From Synanceia verrucosa (taxonomy: Eukaryota; Chordata; Actinopteri; Perciformes; Synanceiidae), in NCBI GenBank assembly GCA_029721515.1, contig CM056550.1:28295619-28359618 (forward strand): 64,000 bases of DNA, written 5' to 3'. The notes beneath the pieces are model-generated. The model did not search any database. It saw only the letters and a program-made list of their open reading frames with translations, and was not told the origin of the DNA. Shown here one piece after another: positions 53,501-64,000 of the stretch (positions are counted from its first letter, which is position 1; each line of letters starts with the position of its first letter). The position numbers and the translations under genes are program-made.

Positions 53501-54573
53501 CCCGCTGCCTGTCACCCCGAGCTTCACCCCAGCAAATCTGTGAAACCCCCCCCAAAAAGGAAACCACACACACACACACACACATTCAAAGAGGTGGCAC
53601 ACACCCAGCCCGCTGTGTGAGCATCCGTCGCAGGGCATTTCCTCCCCCTGCTGTGGCCCCTCATTAGGATGAAGATGACAGCCAGGACACAAGACCCCCT
53701 CCACATCTGGCCCTGCAGACACAAAAGCAGCTGCTGGGGGACGGAGGATGTAGGGAGCGTTATGTTTCCCTCGGGTGCTGTCCCCTACGTGACCAGGATG
53801 AATAAAAACTTCCAAGTTTTATCGCCGCCTTGATTTTTACTTTGATGCTGTCAGGCTCAATTTAATATAAAGATAATGGGTTTATGCAGGTAGCATAAAA
53901 ATATCACTGCATCAACTTTGGGACCTGTTGATCTGTTTATTTACAGAAACAAAATCCAGTCAGTTTCTTTGATGACATGAGAGTGTGAAGTTTTCTGGAC
54001 TTGATTCTGTCTTTGTCATGAGCCGCTGCACCTTCGTCACACCTGATATTGTCCTTTAGAGACATAAAGACTGTGACGTGTTGACGCTGAGTGTTGTCTT
54101 TGTGTGTGTCCAGGACAAAGAGCCTCGTGGGATTATTCCTCTGGAGAACCTCAGTATCAGAGAGGTGGATGAACCCAGGAAACCAGTAAGGAGCAATGCC
54201 ATCTTTCATACATCATAACCTCGTTCAAACAAAAACAACTTTTTATTTTCCCAGTTATTTTTTTTTTATACCATGCATATCAGATGTTCTCCTCTTGATG
54301 TCTCCCACAGAACTGCTTCGAGCTCTACAACCCCAACCACAAAGGTCAGGTGATCAAAGCCTGCAAGACGGAAGCGGACGGGCGCGTCGTCGAGGGCAAC
54401 CATGTGGTGTACAGGATATCGGCCCCGACGCCGGAGGAGAAGGAGGAGTGGATCAAATCCATCAAGTAAGAGCTGCAGCGTGTTAGGATCCATTTACACT
54501 GAGAGGGCACTTAGCCAACACCAGGCTGCTCCCATGTGGGACTTTCTCATGTCTGACCTTGACTGTGAGAAAC

Positions 54574-54618
<45 letters not shown>

Positions 54619-55323
54619 TGACTAAATGTGACTGTTTCTCACACTTCCACACAGATAACACTCAGAGGTGATTTCTGCTCTGCTGGATAAGCTCACTTCC
54701 CTTTGATTACAGCTCAGCAAACACACACACACACGCCTATTTAGAGACAATGCCTTGCTGCGCTCTCAGAAGTGTTTTGGCAGCCCTTTCACCTGATTTG
54801 TCGTGTGGAAATACTGCCTTGTTAACCAGGAGGAGAGTGGAGGCGCAGCAGTAAATTGGGCCCACTGGGTAATTGATCAGCCCGCAGGTTATCATCCACT
54901 CAGCTTAGAGCTTCACCGGCAAATATGATCAATATCACAGAAGAAATCAAATTACACAATGCTCTAATGATGTTAAAAAGACACTTATTGCTCACTTACG
55001 TGTATCCATGAAATGAAAGAGATGGGTTCTTCTGGATAAGTTACTGAAAATCTTCGGGGTGAGGCTGCTTCATGTGCAGTTTTCATTTTTCGGTTTGGGA
55101 GATTTATTCAGTTGACCTTCGAGATGACATGTTGTCTGTACTACACAGTTCACACTTCTGTAGCAGGCCTCAGTGAGAGTGAACCACGAGTGTTTTAGTC
55201 CATCCTAATGTAAAGTCTCCTCTGATCACTGCTGGAACAATAAAGGACAGCAGGAGCTGTGTTTCCTCAAACATTCTCACTTGACTCAGCTGCCACAGCG
55301 GCAGACTGTCCTGTGGTCAGCAG

Positions 55324-55360
<37 letters not shown>

Positions 55361-55421
55361 GTCTTCCAATGTCCCACCTGACTCATCTGCAAGACTGGAA
55401 ACTGCTCTTGTGGTAACTGTC

Positions 55422-55465
<44 letters not shown>

Positions 55466-56188
55466 TATATGTGACCATCTCAGCATGTCTGCTGTTCTGC
55501 TGCTGGGAAGGCTGCAGGTTACTCAGCGCTATTCCCGTCCTCCCTGTGCGTCAGTGACAACACTTTAGCCTTTGATTTTCCTGTGAGGAGGACGGAAGAC
55601 AATGGCTACTTTCCCTGTATATAATAGCAGGCAAAGTCAGCAACTAGCAGGGTGAACGTAGTGGCAGCTCTAGAGCTAAAGATTTTCCTCTCTGATTTGG
55701 TTTAGACTGAGTGCATTTTGTTGTTCAGTGTGTGTTTTTTCACATGAATAGTGAGATGTTTGGAGGTATTTATAGCATAGCAAGGGGAGTCTGAAGAACA
55801 GGATCTCGAGGTGTAAATGTCAGGTTTTGGTGTTGATCACTGAGAATCAAAGCAAACCAGTTTCTCCAGAAAGATGTGCAGACACAAGACACTGTGACGT
55901 GTTTGGAGAAAGATAGATAGATAGATATGAGACAGATTAAGGTTGAGAAATCACTGGACCTCATCCTGAAATAATGGAAGAGAATGGTTGCAAATATCAC
56001 ACGTGCAACAGATTTGACCAGAAATAAAAGTTCATGTTGGTAAATCAGCGTTATGTGTGTGACTGACATGAGCAAACAGTCGATCTCTGAGCCGTTTTGT
56101 CTCCTCTTTTCGCAGAGCGAGCATCAGCAGGGATCCTTTCTATGACATGCTGGCCACCAGGAAGCGGAGGATAGCCAATAAGAAATGA
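32446..56188 (+). CDS. CYTH3: Cytohesin-3 (ARF guanine-nucleotide exchange factor), complete
   Basis: Exons are 32446-32464, 42912-42994, 43379-43443, 44263-44329, 44472-44590, 46774-46854, 46943-47055, 48626-48774, 48871-48982, [49533-49535 microexon], 52866-52942, 54114-54185, 54311-54465 and 56116-56188, all GT-AG. They encode 394 residues (395 with the microexon). Order: N-terminal coiled coil (about 10-60), Sec7 domain (about 70-250) with the catalytic glutamic finger Glu156 in [11 protein letters not shown] and the [11 protein letters not shown] loop, then a PH domain ([21 protein letters not shown]) that binds phosphoinositides, then a polybasic end (RKRRIANKK). It activates ARF1/ARF6 at the plasma membrane. 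Intron 1 is 10.4 kb. It is closest to human CYTH3/GRP1, and the neighbouring USP42 and rac1 support CYTH3 over CYTH1/2/4. Confidence 0.96.
32519..32576. repeat. (GT)n in CYTH3 intron 1
   Basis: 29 GT units, 55 bp after the exon 1 donor. Confidence 0.95.
34581..34963 (-). mobile_element. tRNA-derived SINE, copy 2, in CYTH3 intron 1
   Basis: Same family as 30760-31108. The minus-strand head has an A box (TGATGTAGTGG, plus-strand 34942-34952) and B box (GGTTCGATTCC, 34898-34908), and the tail is (ATGG)n. It is longer than copy 1, retaining a CACACTCACATTCATACC segment. The 13-bp flanks AGATATACATTTA (34568-34580) and AGATATACGTTTA (34964-34976) differ at one base, as expected for a target-site duplication. 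Confidence 0.85.
35000..42900. other. CYTH3: CYTH3 intron 1, repeat-poor part
   Basis: Nearly 8 kb with no recognised exon or clear transposon. The stretch 42440-42730 is rich in TTAATTAAG, AATTAAGATAAACATG and TTTAATGAAGG-type homeobox/GATA-like words and lacks simple repeats, so it is a candidate conserved element. No alternative first exon was identified with confidence. Confidence 0.4.
44600..46770. other. CYTH3: CYTH3 intron 5
   Basis: 2.2 kb of intronic sequence; apparent open frames (for example 45821-46240) lack splice context or family resemblance. No named repeat seen. Confidence 0.5.
49533..49535 (+). CDS. CYTH3: CYTH3 3-nt microexon (diglycine/triglycine switch)
   Basis: CTCTGTATTAG|GAG|GTAGGT lies in the intron between the exons encoding WLLKLG and GRVKTW. 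Skipping gives L-G-G-R (CTT G|GC GGC CGG); inclusion gives L-G-G-G-R (CTT G|GA G|GC GGC CGG). Cytohesin genes are known to use such a 3-nt exon, and the number of glycines in this PH loop sets the preference for PI(3,4,5)P3 (two) against mixed PI(4,5)P2/PI(3,4,5)P3 binding (three). The pyrimidine-rich run and donor are good. Confidence 0.85.
49540..52865. other. CYTH3: CYTH3 intron downstream of the microexon
   Basis: 3.3 kb between the microexon and the first PH exon. It contains repeat-free blocks (about 49560-49860 and 50380-50560, with CCCCATTAGTGAATTCC and AGCTTAATGAGACA) that look like possible splicing or transcription regulatory sequence. No exon recognised. Confidence 0.4.
53060..53240 (+). 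repeat. Possible MITE fragment in CYTH3 PH-domain intron
   Basis: TTAAAGGAATAGTTCAGCATCAAA is the opening phrase of the dispersed percomorph repeat seen at 26895. The following GAGACTCTCAGCTCTATGAT and TGATATCTCATCTACTGCTCTGCAAGAAAG read like a degraded or inverted remainder. Confidence 0.4.
54577..54612. repeat. (CA)n in CYTH3 last intron
   Basis: 18 CA units; the first of several CA tracts in this 1.65-kb intron (others at 54719-54733, 55326-55358 and 55424-55462). Confidence 0.95.
55326..55462. repeat. Two (CA)n tracts, CYTH3 last intron
   Basis: CA runs at 55326-55358 and 55424-55462, separated by 65 bp of unique sequence. Confidence 0.9.
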
Positions 56189-56247
56189 AGAGCGGCCGCC
56201 TTTCAGCCACACCCACATGACCGCCATGTCTGTGACCAGCAGAGTCC

Positions 56248-56280
<33 letters not shown>

Positions 56281-57690
56281 AGGCGTCACAGCAGGTCATG
56301 AAGGCCTCCTGTTCTTTCAGGGCTGGAGGACGAGCAGCAGACACAGGTGGGAGCTTTTTGGACCAAAGCTCACCTGGTCTGCAGACTCAAGTTTTTGGTT
56401 GATGTGAATGTCGTGCTTACTTCATCTGTACTCTGAACACTCATGTGCCAAATGGTTGAGATCTCATGGAGCAAGAGGGAACTGTGTTCTGGATGACAGC
56501 AAATGGACTGAAGTACTGCAGCCATGAATGGAATCATGGGAAAGCTTTGCATCACGTGGGTGTGAGAAGACTGTCCTCTACTGGATGCATAGGGAATTAA
56601 ATCTAAGAGAGAATTTGACACCTGACCATCCATCCTCCTCAAATTCCTCTCATGCAGACCAGCTTGTGGTCTGCCTACAAGACTTCCAGGTGCTGGTCAA
56701 CATTTTACTATTTTCACCTCACATCCGTCCTTCTGACGACTGCCAACAGAAATGTTTTGTGTTATCCTTTAACTACGGAAAGCCTCAAGCTACTAAATCA
56801 GCTGGTCTGATGGTTAGCCCTCAAGTGACTGTAGCTGTATATGCAAACACTGATTTATTCTAGAGATTTAGGCTCATATACTTCATTTCCAGTACACACC
56901 CTTATTCCTCTTTGAAGGCAAAGGAATTGATGCACATATATTGAGTGTAATGACCCTTTTTAAAAAGCTATATACATCCTATGTTAAACGGTCATTTTAT
57001 GTATTGAAGATGCACCTCTGTGTTCATTTCTTTTGTATTTATTTTCTTAATTTGTTTAACAAAAGAGGCAGCCCCCCCGATTTACATTATGCATGTATAG
57101 AATATATTGTACATACTGTTTTTTCTTCTTTCTTTGTTTGTTGTGTTTATGTAGCATGTATATCATGATGGCCATGAGCCTATACCCGTTCACCTTTTTA
57201 GTTTAACATCTAACAGTTTACAATAGAGGAAGAGGGGACTTTGTGCAGCTCTTTGCAGAGCAGTGAAACCTCCTCACACTGTGTTATTATTACTGAAGGT
57301 CAGATAATACGTGATGCTATATGAGCATCACTATGAACTCACTATGCTCTGAGTTTGACAAGAGAGTATAGGACATGGTTCAAAATACTGTTTAAAAGAA
57401 AGTGAAACATGAGATACTGGAATTTTCATGTGAATGCTGACTGGAATCTGAGGACTGTTTTTCCCAAACAGAGATCAAGAAACTTGCAGCCTGATCCCTT
57501 GTTAGTAGACAGTTTTAAGGTTTGAACATCTTAGTTTGGGGAAAACTGCCCCTCAACACTTTGATGAATAAAATTACACACTGATCAGAAAAGACTTTGT
57601 GAATTCAGGGAAAAAGACTCGATTCACTGAACTCTTTGGTTATTTCAAACATGGAAACAGTGTTGTGAATAAAATACAGTCAACTGAGCC
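56189..57690 (+). other. CYTH3: CYTH3 3' UTR
   Basis: Non-coding sequence after the stop, with a GT tract at 56250-56276 and AT-rich content typical of 3' UTRs. Poly(A) signals AATAAA occur at 57567-57572 and 57668-57673. The end is inferred. Confidence 0.5.
57568..57673 (+). terminator. CYTH3: Candidate CYTH3 poly(A) signals
   Basis: Two AATAAA hexamers about 100 bp apart, roughly 1.4-1.5 kb after the stop codon. Usage cannot be told from sequence. Confidence 0.45.
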
Positions 57691-57699
57691 ACAGCTAGA

Positions 57700-59150
57700 A
57701 ATGTGTGTGTTTAACTAATGACTGCAGAAGAGTGCTATCAGTTTCCATCAACACTATATGTATCTACATTAATAATTTAACCTCAGTGGAAAGGTCATTT
57801 AACAAGGAGCTCAGATACAATCAGTCTATTCCTAGTATATGATACAAAGGCAGACAGGAGCTTTTCAAAGATACCTGACAACTCATCAGTCATCTCAATC
57901 ACCATTTTTCAGTCATTTCAATGCAGCTCGTAAACAAAGTCAAAGACCGAGGACAAATTAAAATTTCCGACATTAACGAATGTATTTTAAGGCTTTTACC
58001 TTATACAATGTATAAATTTTGACATGCTAAACTAAAAAGCTGTAACAGCAGTTTTTCAACTTCTGTCTACAGTTGGAGAAGGAATAATGAAAACAAAAGC
58101 AATCCACGATTCCTAACTTTTGTTCAGAGAATATAATCAAAATTAAGTTGTTTTTTTTTTCCTAAAAACAAAGCAAAACAACAAAACATCTACTGATAAC
58201 CCTGATACAGGATTTTTACGCATAAAAATAACTGATAGTACAGTTCAAAATAAAATTCACAGTATTTTTTTTTAAGATGCTAGAAGACAAACTGTATTAA
58301 TCATTATTAAAAAGCAAACAAATGGTCCACTGACATGGAAACATTTTTGATGCTTTTTTTTCTTATTTAAATGTTTAAAATGAAAAAGAATGTCTAAAAG
58401 GAAAGAGAGGCCTGATTTAGAGGAAAACCTCTGCACCTGTGAAAAAAGGTTAAAAATTACAGAGATAATCTTAGGCTTCAGAGCAAAAACAGAAACCAAA
58501 TGGAAAAACATAGAGAGAGTCAAAGCTGGGAAATGTCCTCAAGTTTGTCCAGGGATAATGTGGAGGTATCAGTCAGCTTGTCTCATTCATGAAGATCTCC
58601 CTCCATTGGTTTGTCCACTCCCAGTGGGATCAAAGAAAAAAAATAAACCAAAAACATTGCGGCTCTGTAGATATGGTGACATCTTAAACCTGTGGCCAAC
58701 TGGCAACACATTTCCCTTAAGTTTCATTCTTATTTGAAGCAGGTGGATGTTTTAAAGTCCTGAGTTCCACTGAGCAGCAGTTGAGATGTTCAAGCTCCAG
58801 GCTTTGTGTTCATACAAGTATATATTAATATTTTTCTTCATAAATGTTCATTGAGTAACAGTTGTGTTTTTGTTTTTTTTCGATAGTCAAGAGAATAATG
58901 ACAAATAAATCAATGCCTTAAAAAAAGAATTCTGAACATTTAAAACACTTTTGTTGTGGTAAAAATACAATATATTCCCAGCGAAGAAGCACCACGTCAA
59001 AAAAAGTTGCTGATGTCATTCCTTTGCTGTTAAAATGTGTCAATGTGTCTGAGTCATTGTTTCCAGCCACCAGAGAATCAGTGGGAGTCACCACTGGTTT
59101 GGCTGCAATCATTTCCTGCAAAACAGGATGAGCATTTTAAATTGACACGC
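57700..59150 (-). other. USP42: Probable USP42 3' UTR / inter-gene spacer
   Basis: AT-rich, no coding potential or named repeat. It lies between the convergent ends of CYTH3 and USP42. I did not spot a canonical minus-strand AATAAA, so the USP42 3' end is undefined. Confidence 0.35.
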
Positions 59151-62100
59151 TCAGCAGCAACATTTATCTGCTAACATTGACTGTGGAAAAGCTGTGTTAG
59201 CTTTGTAGCCGTTTAGATGGTGGGGAACTGAACCATTAGTGGCTGAGGTGTGGTTGGAGGGGGCTAGATAGTCACTGCCGCCATCAGCGTACTCTGTGCG
59301 CCGGCGTTTTTCTGGCATATAACCATTCTGTTTAGCATCCTTGGTGTCATGGCAACGCCGCTTGCGGCGCTCCCTGTCCTCACTGCTTCTGTTCTTGTGG
59401 CTGCGAGCTGCTCCTGGGCTGTGCTGCCGCTCTGCCTCGCTGCTCCGTGGACTCCTCTTTTTCTTCTTTTTCTTCTTTGAGTCGCCAGCTCTGTCTGAAT
59501 CCACTTCAGAGCTTCTGGAGGAGGTCAGAGGGCACACTGTGATTATTCTCAACCCACAACTGAATCCAAAGCTGACTGAAGAGCCAAGCTTTGTCAACAG
59601 CTAAACACAAATTATATTACTAGAGTGTTTTCACTGTTGTTAAATATATTGAATAATAATGCAATATAGTAAAAATATTGGGTTTATTACGCTAATAAGT
59701 CCTTACAATTGAGTGTCTGAAACCTTACTTTGAAATAACTATCAAAATATATGCAGATTATTTCTCTTTTTTTCAGCCTAACACAATTGGAATAAAATTC
59801 AGTACAATTCAGTTTACAAAGGAGGATGGTACAATTGATGGTAAAACTGTAAATATTACTATCCAGACCACTTTATACAAAGAAGAAGAACTCAGCATGG
59901 AGACAGTGTTACCCACCTGCTCTCACAGTGTCGGTCTTTATCCTTTGACTTTTTCTTTTTCTTGCTCTTTTTGTGTTTCTTAGAGCAGTGGCCCTCGGAG
60001 CTGTCATCCCTCTCCTTGCTCAGAGGATCAGCGGCCCTTTTGTTATTCTGACCCTCTCTGTTTAGAGCTGATTCAAACGTGGAGAGACAAGCTTGAGGGG
60101 GCGAGCCCTTGGACTTTGAGGAGGATTCTGGCTCTGTGGCGGGCAAGGAAGTCTCCTGTTTCGACAGATAGTCTCTGTCCCTGCCATTGCACTTCATTGC
60201 CCGGGATTCTCGGCTGTCCTGCTGCCACTTCAAGCGACTGTGAGATTGCTCACGGTAGGAATAACCGTGTCCCCTCCGCTCGCGGTCATAGCCCTCTCTG
60301 GACCGGTAGTGGTGATAGTGGTGGTAATGGTGAGAGCACCTGTCTCGATCACGCTCCCTGGGGTGATGGCCGGGCCGCTGGGAGCGCCACTCGGACTCAC
60401 AGTCCCTGGGACGACTGTGAGTTGGCAAATAATCCCTGTATGAGCGATGGTGATGGCGGTGGGGATCTCGAGAATCCCGTCTGTACCGATACCAATCACT
60501 GTCATGTTCTCGCTCCTGATTCCTGTCCCTGTAGTGTCTCTCTCTGTCTCTGCCCCAGTCAATGCACAGTCTGTCTCGCTCCCTGTGTCGGGGAGTTTGT
60601 TCTTCATTGCCTCTAGAACCATCCTTGGACTGGTGGTGCTCTTTATCATCTGTGCGTCCTTCAGGTCCTGCTGACGGATCACTGGTCTGTGGCAGATCCT
60701 TTGCTTCATCCCCACCTCTGCTAACCTCCTGTGGAGCTGCAGAGGCCCCAATGGTGTGTTGAGAGCAGTCCGGCAGAGTGGATAAAGCTGTCGGGTTGCC
60801 ATGCTGGGCGGAAGAGGAAGCAGACTCTCTAGACGTGACTGACTGTGTGTTTGTAGCAGCAGCTGAAAGTGGAGTGCCAACAGCAGAGGATGCTGTGTAA
60901 TGCTGAGGCAGGGGTTCAGACACAGTTTTAGCCCTTGTGTCAGGAGTGGAGAGGTGCTGGTTTTCAATCGCAGCAGGGCAGACACTCTGTGAAGAACTGG
61001 CCAATGATGAGGCACAAGTATGTTCCTCTTTGCTGGAAAAATACATAACATATAAAAGCATTTCAATATGTAGGACTTCATAATCACGCTTTTGGTGTGT
61101 GCTATACAGTAAAAACTGATAAAATACTACAAATGCCAATGCAAACAAGTCTATTCCAAAACTTATTTAAGTCATTTAATTTAAACTATGTGGTTGAGAG
61201 CGCAATAAGAGAGAGCTCAGTGTTGGACAGCTAATCTTACCTTGATTGACTGTGGTCACTGTCTAGTCCATTTGAAGCCACAGCAGCCATGGAAGATGAA
61301 CTGGTGTGATTTCTGAGAGAGACCTGAGATGCAAAAATAAGACATTTATCAACTTGATTACAAAACTAGTAGTTCTTAAATGATCAATATATTATGACGC
61401 AATAGCAAAAACACAGAAGCACATAACTTACCTTATCATGGGTGTTGTGTCCGTTCACTTTAAAGTGTCCATAATGGTGCCCATTTTCACTGGATTTAGA
61501 GACGCCATTGGTTGGTGCATTTAATCCGTTACCATTGTGGTGCACTGCTGACTCTCCATTGGTGGTTTGGGCAGAATGATCAAAGGTCTCTCCTGGTCTC
61601 TTGTTTCCATTAAGGTGAGACTTGGCCAAGCAGCCGTTATCCAAAGAGCCACAGTTCTCCTGGTCGGATTCCTCTGAGGACTCTTGGCCGTACGGCACCA
61701 AGAATGAAGCCCCATTCCCTCCTGCATGGTGATCCCCGTTACTGCGAGCCGCCCCGTTAACATGGTTAAGTTGACGTGGAACAAAGCGAACATCTGAGGT
61801 AGACTGTGAGGAGGATAAAGAGCTGGAGGAGGAGCTACTGCTGGCAGAGGACGGCTGGCTGTAAGAGGACGAGCGGTTCGGTTTGCCTTGTCCAATGAAG
61901 AATGAAAGTTTCTGGCGCTTGTCCTGGTCTGGAATCACTGTGGGCCGGCTGATCGAGTGGGAAATGGAAGAAGAAGACGAAGAGGCCAGTCCGTGGCTAG
62001 GCTTTCCCACAACACTGCTGCTGCTGGTGCTGGGCTTGGAGTTGGTGGGATAGTCCCTCAGAGACCCATTGCCATTAACGTGGAGAGCGCACTGAGGAGG

Positions 62101-63562
62101 AAACAAAAAGCACACAGGATGTTTTGAGCAAGTCAAACAGTGGCAATATTTTCTAAATTGAATGTAGGGCTGGGCGATATGGCCTAAAATTTATACCGCT
62201 GTATATATATATATATATATATTTTTTAATATTAATTGATGATAATGTCCCCTTTTCCTTCTGTGTGCATATATGCGTGTGCTCCCCTCCCCCGGTTGTC
62301 AGTGTTTGACTTTTGTGGAAACATTTCTCACTTCCCCCTCTCTATTTACGTAAAATGGTTTAGTCCAGCTGCTCCGTCAGACAGCCTGCACAGCGCGACA
62401 GACAGAGACTTTACGATTGGAGAAGATGGCAGGATGTCTCAACAGAAAAGAAGTGTGGTGAGTGTCCTCTTTTTAGGAAATTAAAATATGGTTACCCACT
62501 CGAGCACATGCTTTGACTTCAAATGGGAAAACAAACTGCGTCACATCCGACTTTTTAAAGCCAAATCATGGAAGTGGCACCGTTCTCCCCTCCTTCTCCG
62601 CTGCCTTTGTGCTTGCAGCAGGCAGGTGTGATGAAGTCATGGACGTAGGAAGGTACTGTGCAAATCTCTACCGTGGGCCAAATTTTCTTCTGTTTACCGC
62701 AAATACCGTGTATACCGCGCAGCCCTAATAGAAAGCATTCTAATATGTTTGAATTTTAGATGTTAGCAGGTCTGCAGTACCTTGGTCATGTGTGGTGGAA
62801 GTTGGGGTCCAATGAAGCCAATGTTGTTGTGGTGGACGGTGGTGTTGATGCGTGGTATCACCACAGGTCGCGGAGACGACTGACCAGGGACGCCTGGGTT
62901 ATGGCTCATGTGGCTGTAGTCCCCTGTTTTCTTCACATCACTGGACCTGGTGACACAAATGAAAGGAACAGTGGCAACAGGAGACATTTGCGATAAATGA
63001 AAGGGTTCATATTAAAAGATTCTGCTTTCAAAATGATGGTATACTCACTTGATGTAGAACAGGACATAGGCCTGCTGGTTGAGAACAGACCTGATGTCAC
63101 TGACTGTGACAGACGAGTCGTTCATCTGGTACCACTGCCCATTGCTTGCCTGGGAAACACAACAAGTGTTTCAACATGTTTGCCATGGGTACGGACTCAA
63201 CTAAGAAACATTTTTCAAATGTAAAGATCTCAGGCTGCTAAGAGGAGTTGTTGCAGGAACTCTGCATTAAACATGTCTTATGATGAGTAGTTGATAGACT
63301 GCTGGGGAGACAAATGTGGCCATGTGGCAAAAGCAACACTCTGACAGATTAGAGCAGTAGTCCATAGTAATGCCAGTACCTTAACATAGCAAAAATAGTG
63401 TCCAGCGTGACAGCTGAATCCAGAGTGGACCAGCACAGCATACAGTCCGTAGACCTGGGGCTCCCCTTGAGACTGAGACATGAAGGGTTGCAGGTCCAGG
63501 TACTCTGGATATTTCACATCCTGGTGATGACAAAAACAGATTGGCATCAAATCAAATATTAG

Positions 63563-63622
<60 letters not shown>

Positions 63623-63964
63623 GTTTGTTCACATTTCAAACAGAACATGTCATGGTACCTTTGTGATTTTGCCTCCACTGAAGTTTGCAAAGCGTTTGAG
63701 TGAGAGGGTGATCACATTGGAGCTGCGATGGATGGTAAATCTCTTTGAGGCTGTGACCATTTTTTTGCACCTGAAATAAATTTTCAGTTAGACAGCTGGC
63801 AAAGCAAACAAACAAACAAATAAAAAAATGTATATTTCAGGTCAAATTCTATAAATTCTTTGAGTCTGTAAAACAACTCACTTGGTGCATTTGTAGGCGT
63901 TTTCTCCATCCAGCTGTTCTGGCTTGACAAACTGCTCCAGAGCCTTGGAGACACTTGGAGCCGT
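59151..63964 (-). CDS. USP42: USP42 ubiquitin-specific protease, partial (N-terminal exons beyond right edge)
   Basis: Exons in gene order are 63964-63882, 63770-63659, 63520-63380, 63149-63049, 62946-62781, 62091-61432, 61323-61241, 61032-59917 and 59514-59151, all GT-AG and in phase, giving 941 C-terminal residues. The catalytic domain is entered at LEQFVKPEQLDG with a CxxC finger half (YKCTKCKKMVTA), ITLSLKRF, and the His box HSGFSCHAGHYFCYVKASNG followed by WYQMNDSSV. The Cys box must lie outside the window. The rest is disordered: Ser-rich (exon 62091), Arg/Asp/Glu/His-rich (exon 61032) and Lys-rich with KKKKKKKRSPRSSE (last exon), ending ADKCCC. USP42 deubiquitinates p53 and histone H2B and localises to nuclear speckles. 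The tail-to-tail arrangement with CYTH3 favours USP42 over USP36. Confidence 0.9.
62165..62727. mobile_element. hAT-like non-autonomous transposon in USP42 intron
   Basis: The left end TAGGGCTGGGCGATATGG and the reverse complement of the right end TAGGGCTGCGCGGTATAC form inverted repeats of the TAGGGCTG type. Flanking 8-mers ATTGAATG (62157-62164) and ATAGAAAG (62728-62735) match at 6 of 8, fitting a decayed hAT target duplication. The interior contains an ATG-led stretch ending in a GGTGAGTG donor (about 62436-62465), possibly the first exon of a lost transposase, and a TA run at 62199-62222. Confidence 0.7.
63568..63620. repeat. (TA)n microsatellite in USP42 intron
   Basis: About 52 bp of TA between two catalytic-domain exons. 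Confidence 0.9.
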
Positions 63965-64000
63965 CTGCATGGAGAGAAATAAGGGATTTTGATACAGTTC

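Noticed and set aside
60230..61087. 285-codon minus-strand frame over the USP42 long exon
   Set aside because: Shadow frame of the Arg-rich coding exon; the 61032-59917 frame joins in phase to both neighbours.

Overview
The window is vertebrate nuclear DNA from a ray-finned fish, most likely a percomorph teleost. The reasons are five intron-rich genes with vertebrate-like proteins and GT-AG splice sites, many teleost-type dispersed repeats (hAT and other MITE-like elements, LINE tails ending in AATAAAG-type motifs, a tRNA-derived SINE, a Tc1 transposon, a DIRS retrotransposon) and abundant CA/GT and TA microsatellites. All gene calls come from hand-read splice junctions and family resemblance; no database search was possible.

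Layout, left to right. 1-0.3 kb: a CG-rich stretch with a possible minus-strand first exon. 1.2-2.0 kb (+): SNU13 (15.5K/NHP2L1), a K-turn RNA-binding protein of the spliceosome and box C/D snoRNPs, complete in 3 exons. 2.3-5.1 kb: repeat-rich spacer with a LINE reverse-transcriptase remnant and a hAT-like element that carries a second MITE inside it. 5.26-10.07 kb (+): CRYM (mu-crystallin/ketimine reductase), complete in 8 exons. 10.2-11.6 kb: a degenerate AT-rich tandem array. 11.8-16.9 kb (-): a rac1-type Rho GTPase, complete in 6 coding exons, with one GC-AG intron. 17.4-24.6 kb: a TA microsatellite containing a Tc1-like transposon, which is itself split by a 5.4-kb DIRS-like tyrosine-recombinase retrotransposon. 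24.6-32.1 kb: gene-poor spacer with MITE, SINE and LINE copies. 32.4-56.2 kb (+): CYTH3 (cytohesin-3, an ARF exchange factor), complete in 13 coding exons plus a 3-nt microexon. 59.15-64 kb (-): the C-terminal part of USP42 (ubiquitin protease). Its N-terminal exons lie beyond the right edge.

The genes do not form a pathway. The block USP42-CYTH3-RAC1, with CYTH3/USP42 tail-to-tail and RAC1/CYTH3 head-to-head, matches the order and orientation I recall for human 7p22.1. This supports the rac1, CYTH3 and USP42 assignments over paralogues. CRYM and SNU13 are on other chromosomes in human, so the left part reflects a different linkage.

I found no convincing new biological system. The most informative items are the cytohesin 3-nt microexon (diglycine/triglycine switch), the Tc1-DIRS nest with readable junctions, the GC-AG intron and unusual C-terminus of rac1, two SINE copies with clear target-site duplications, and hAT-like insertions with near-perfect 8-bp duplications.
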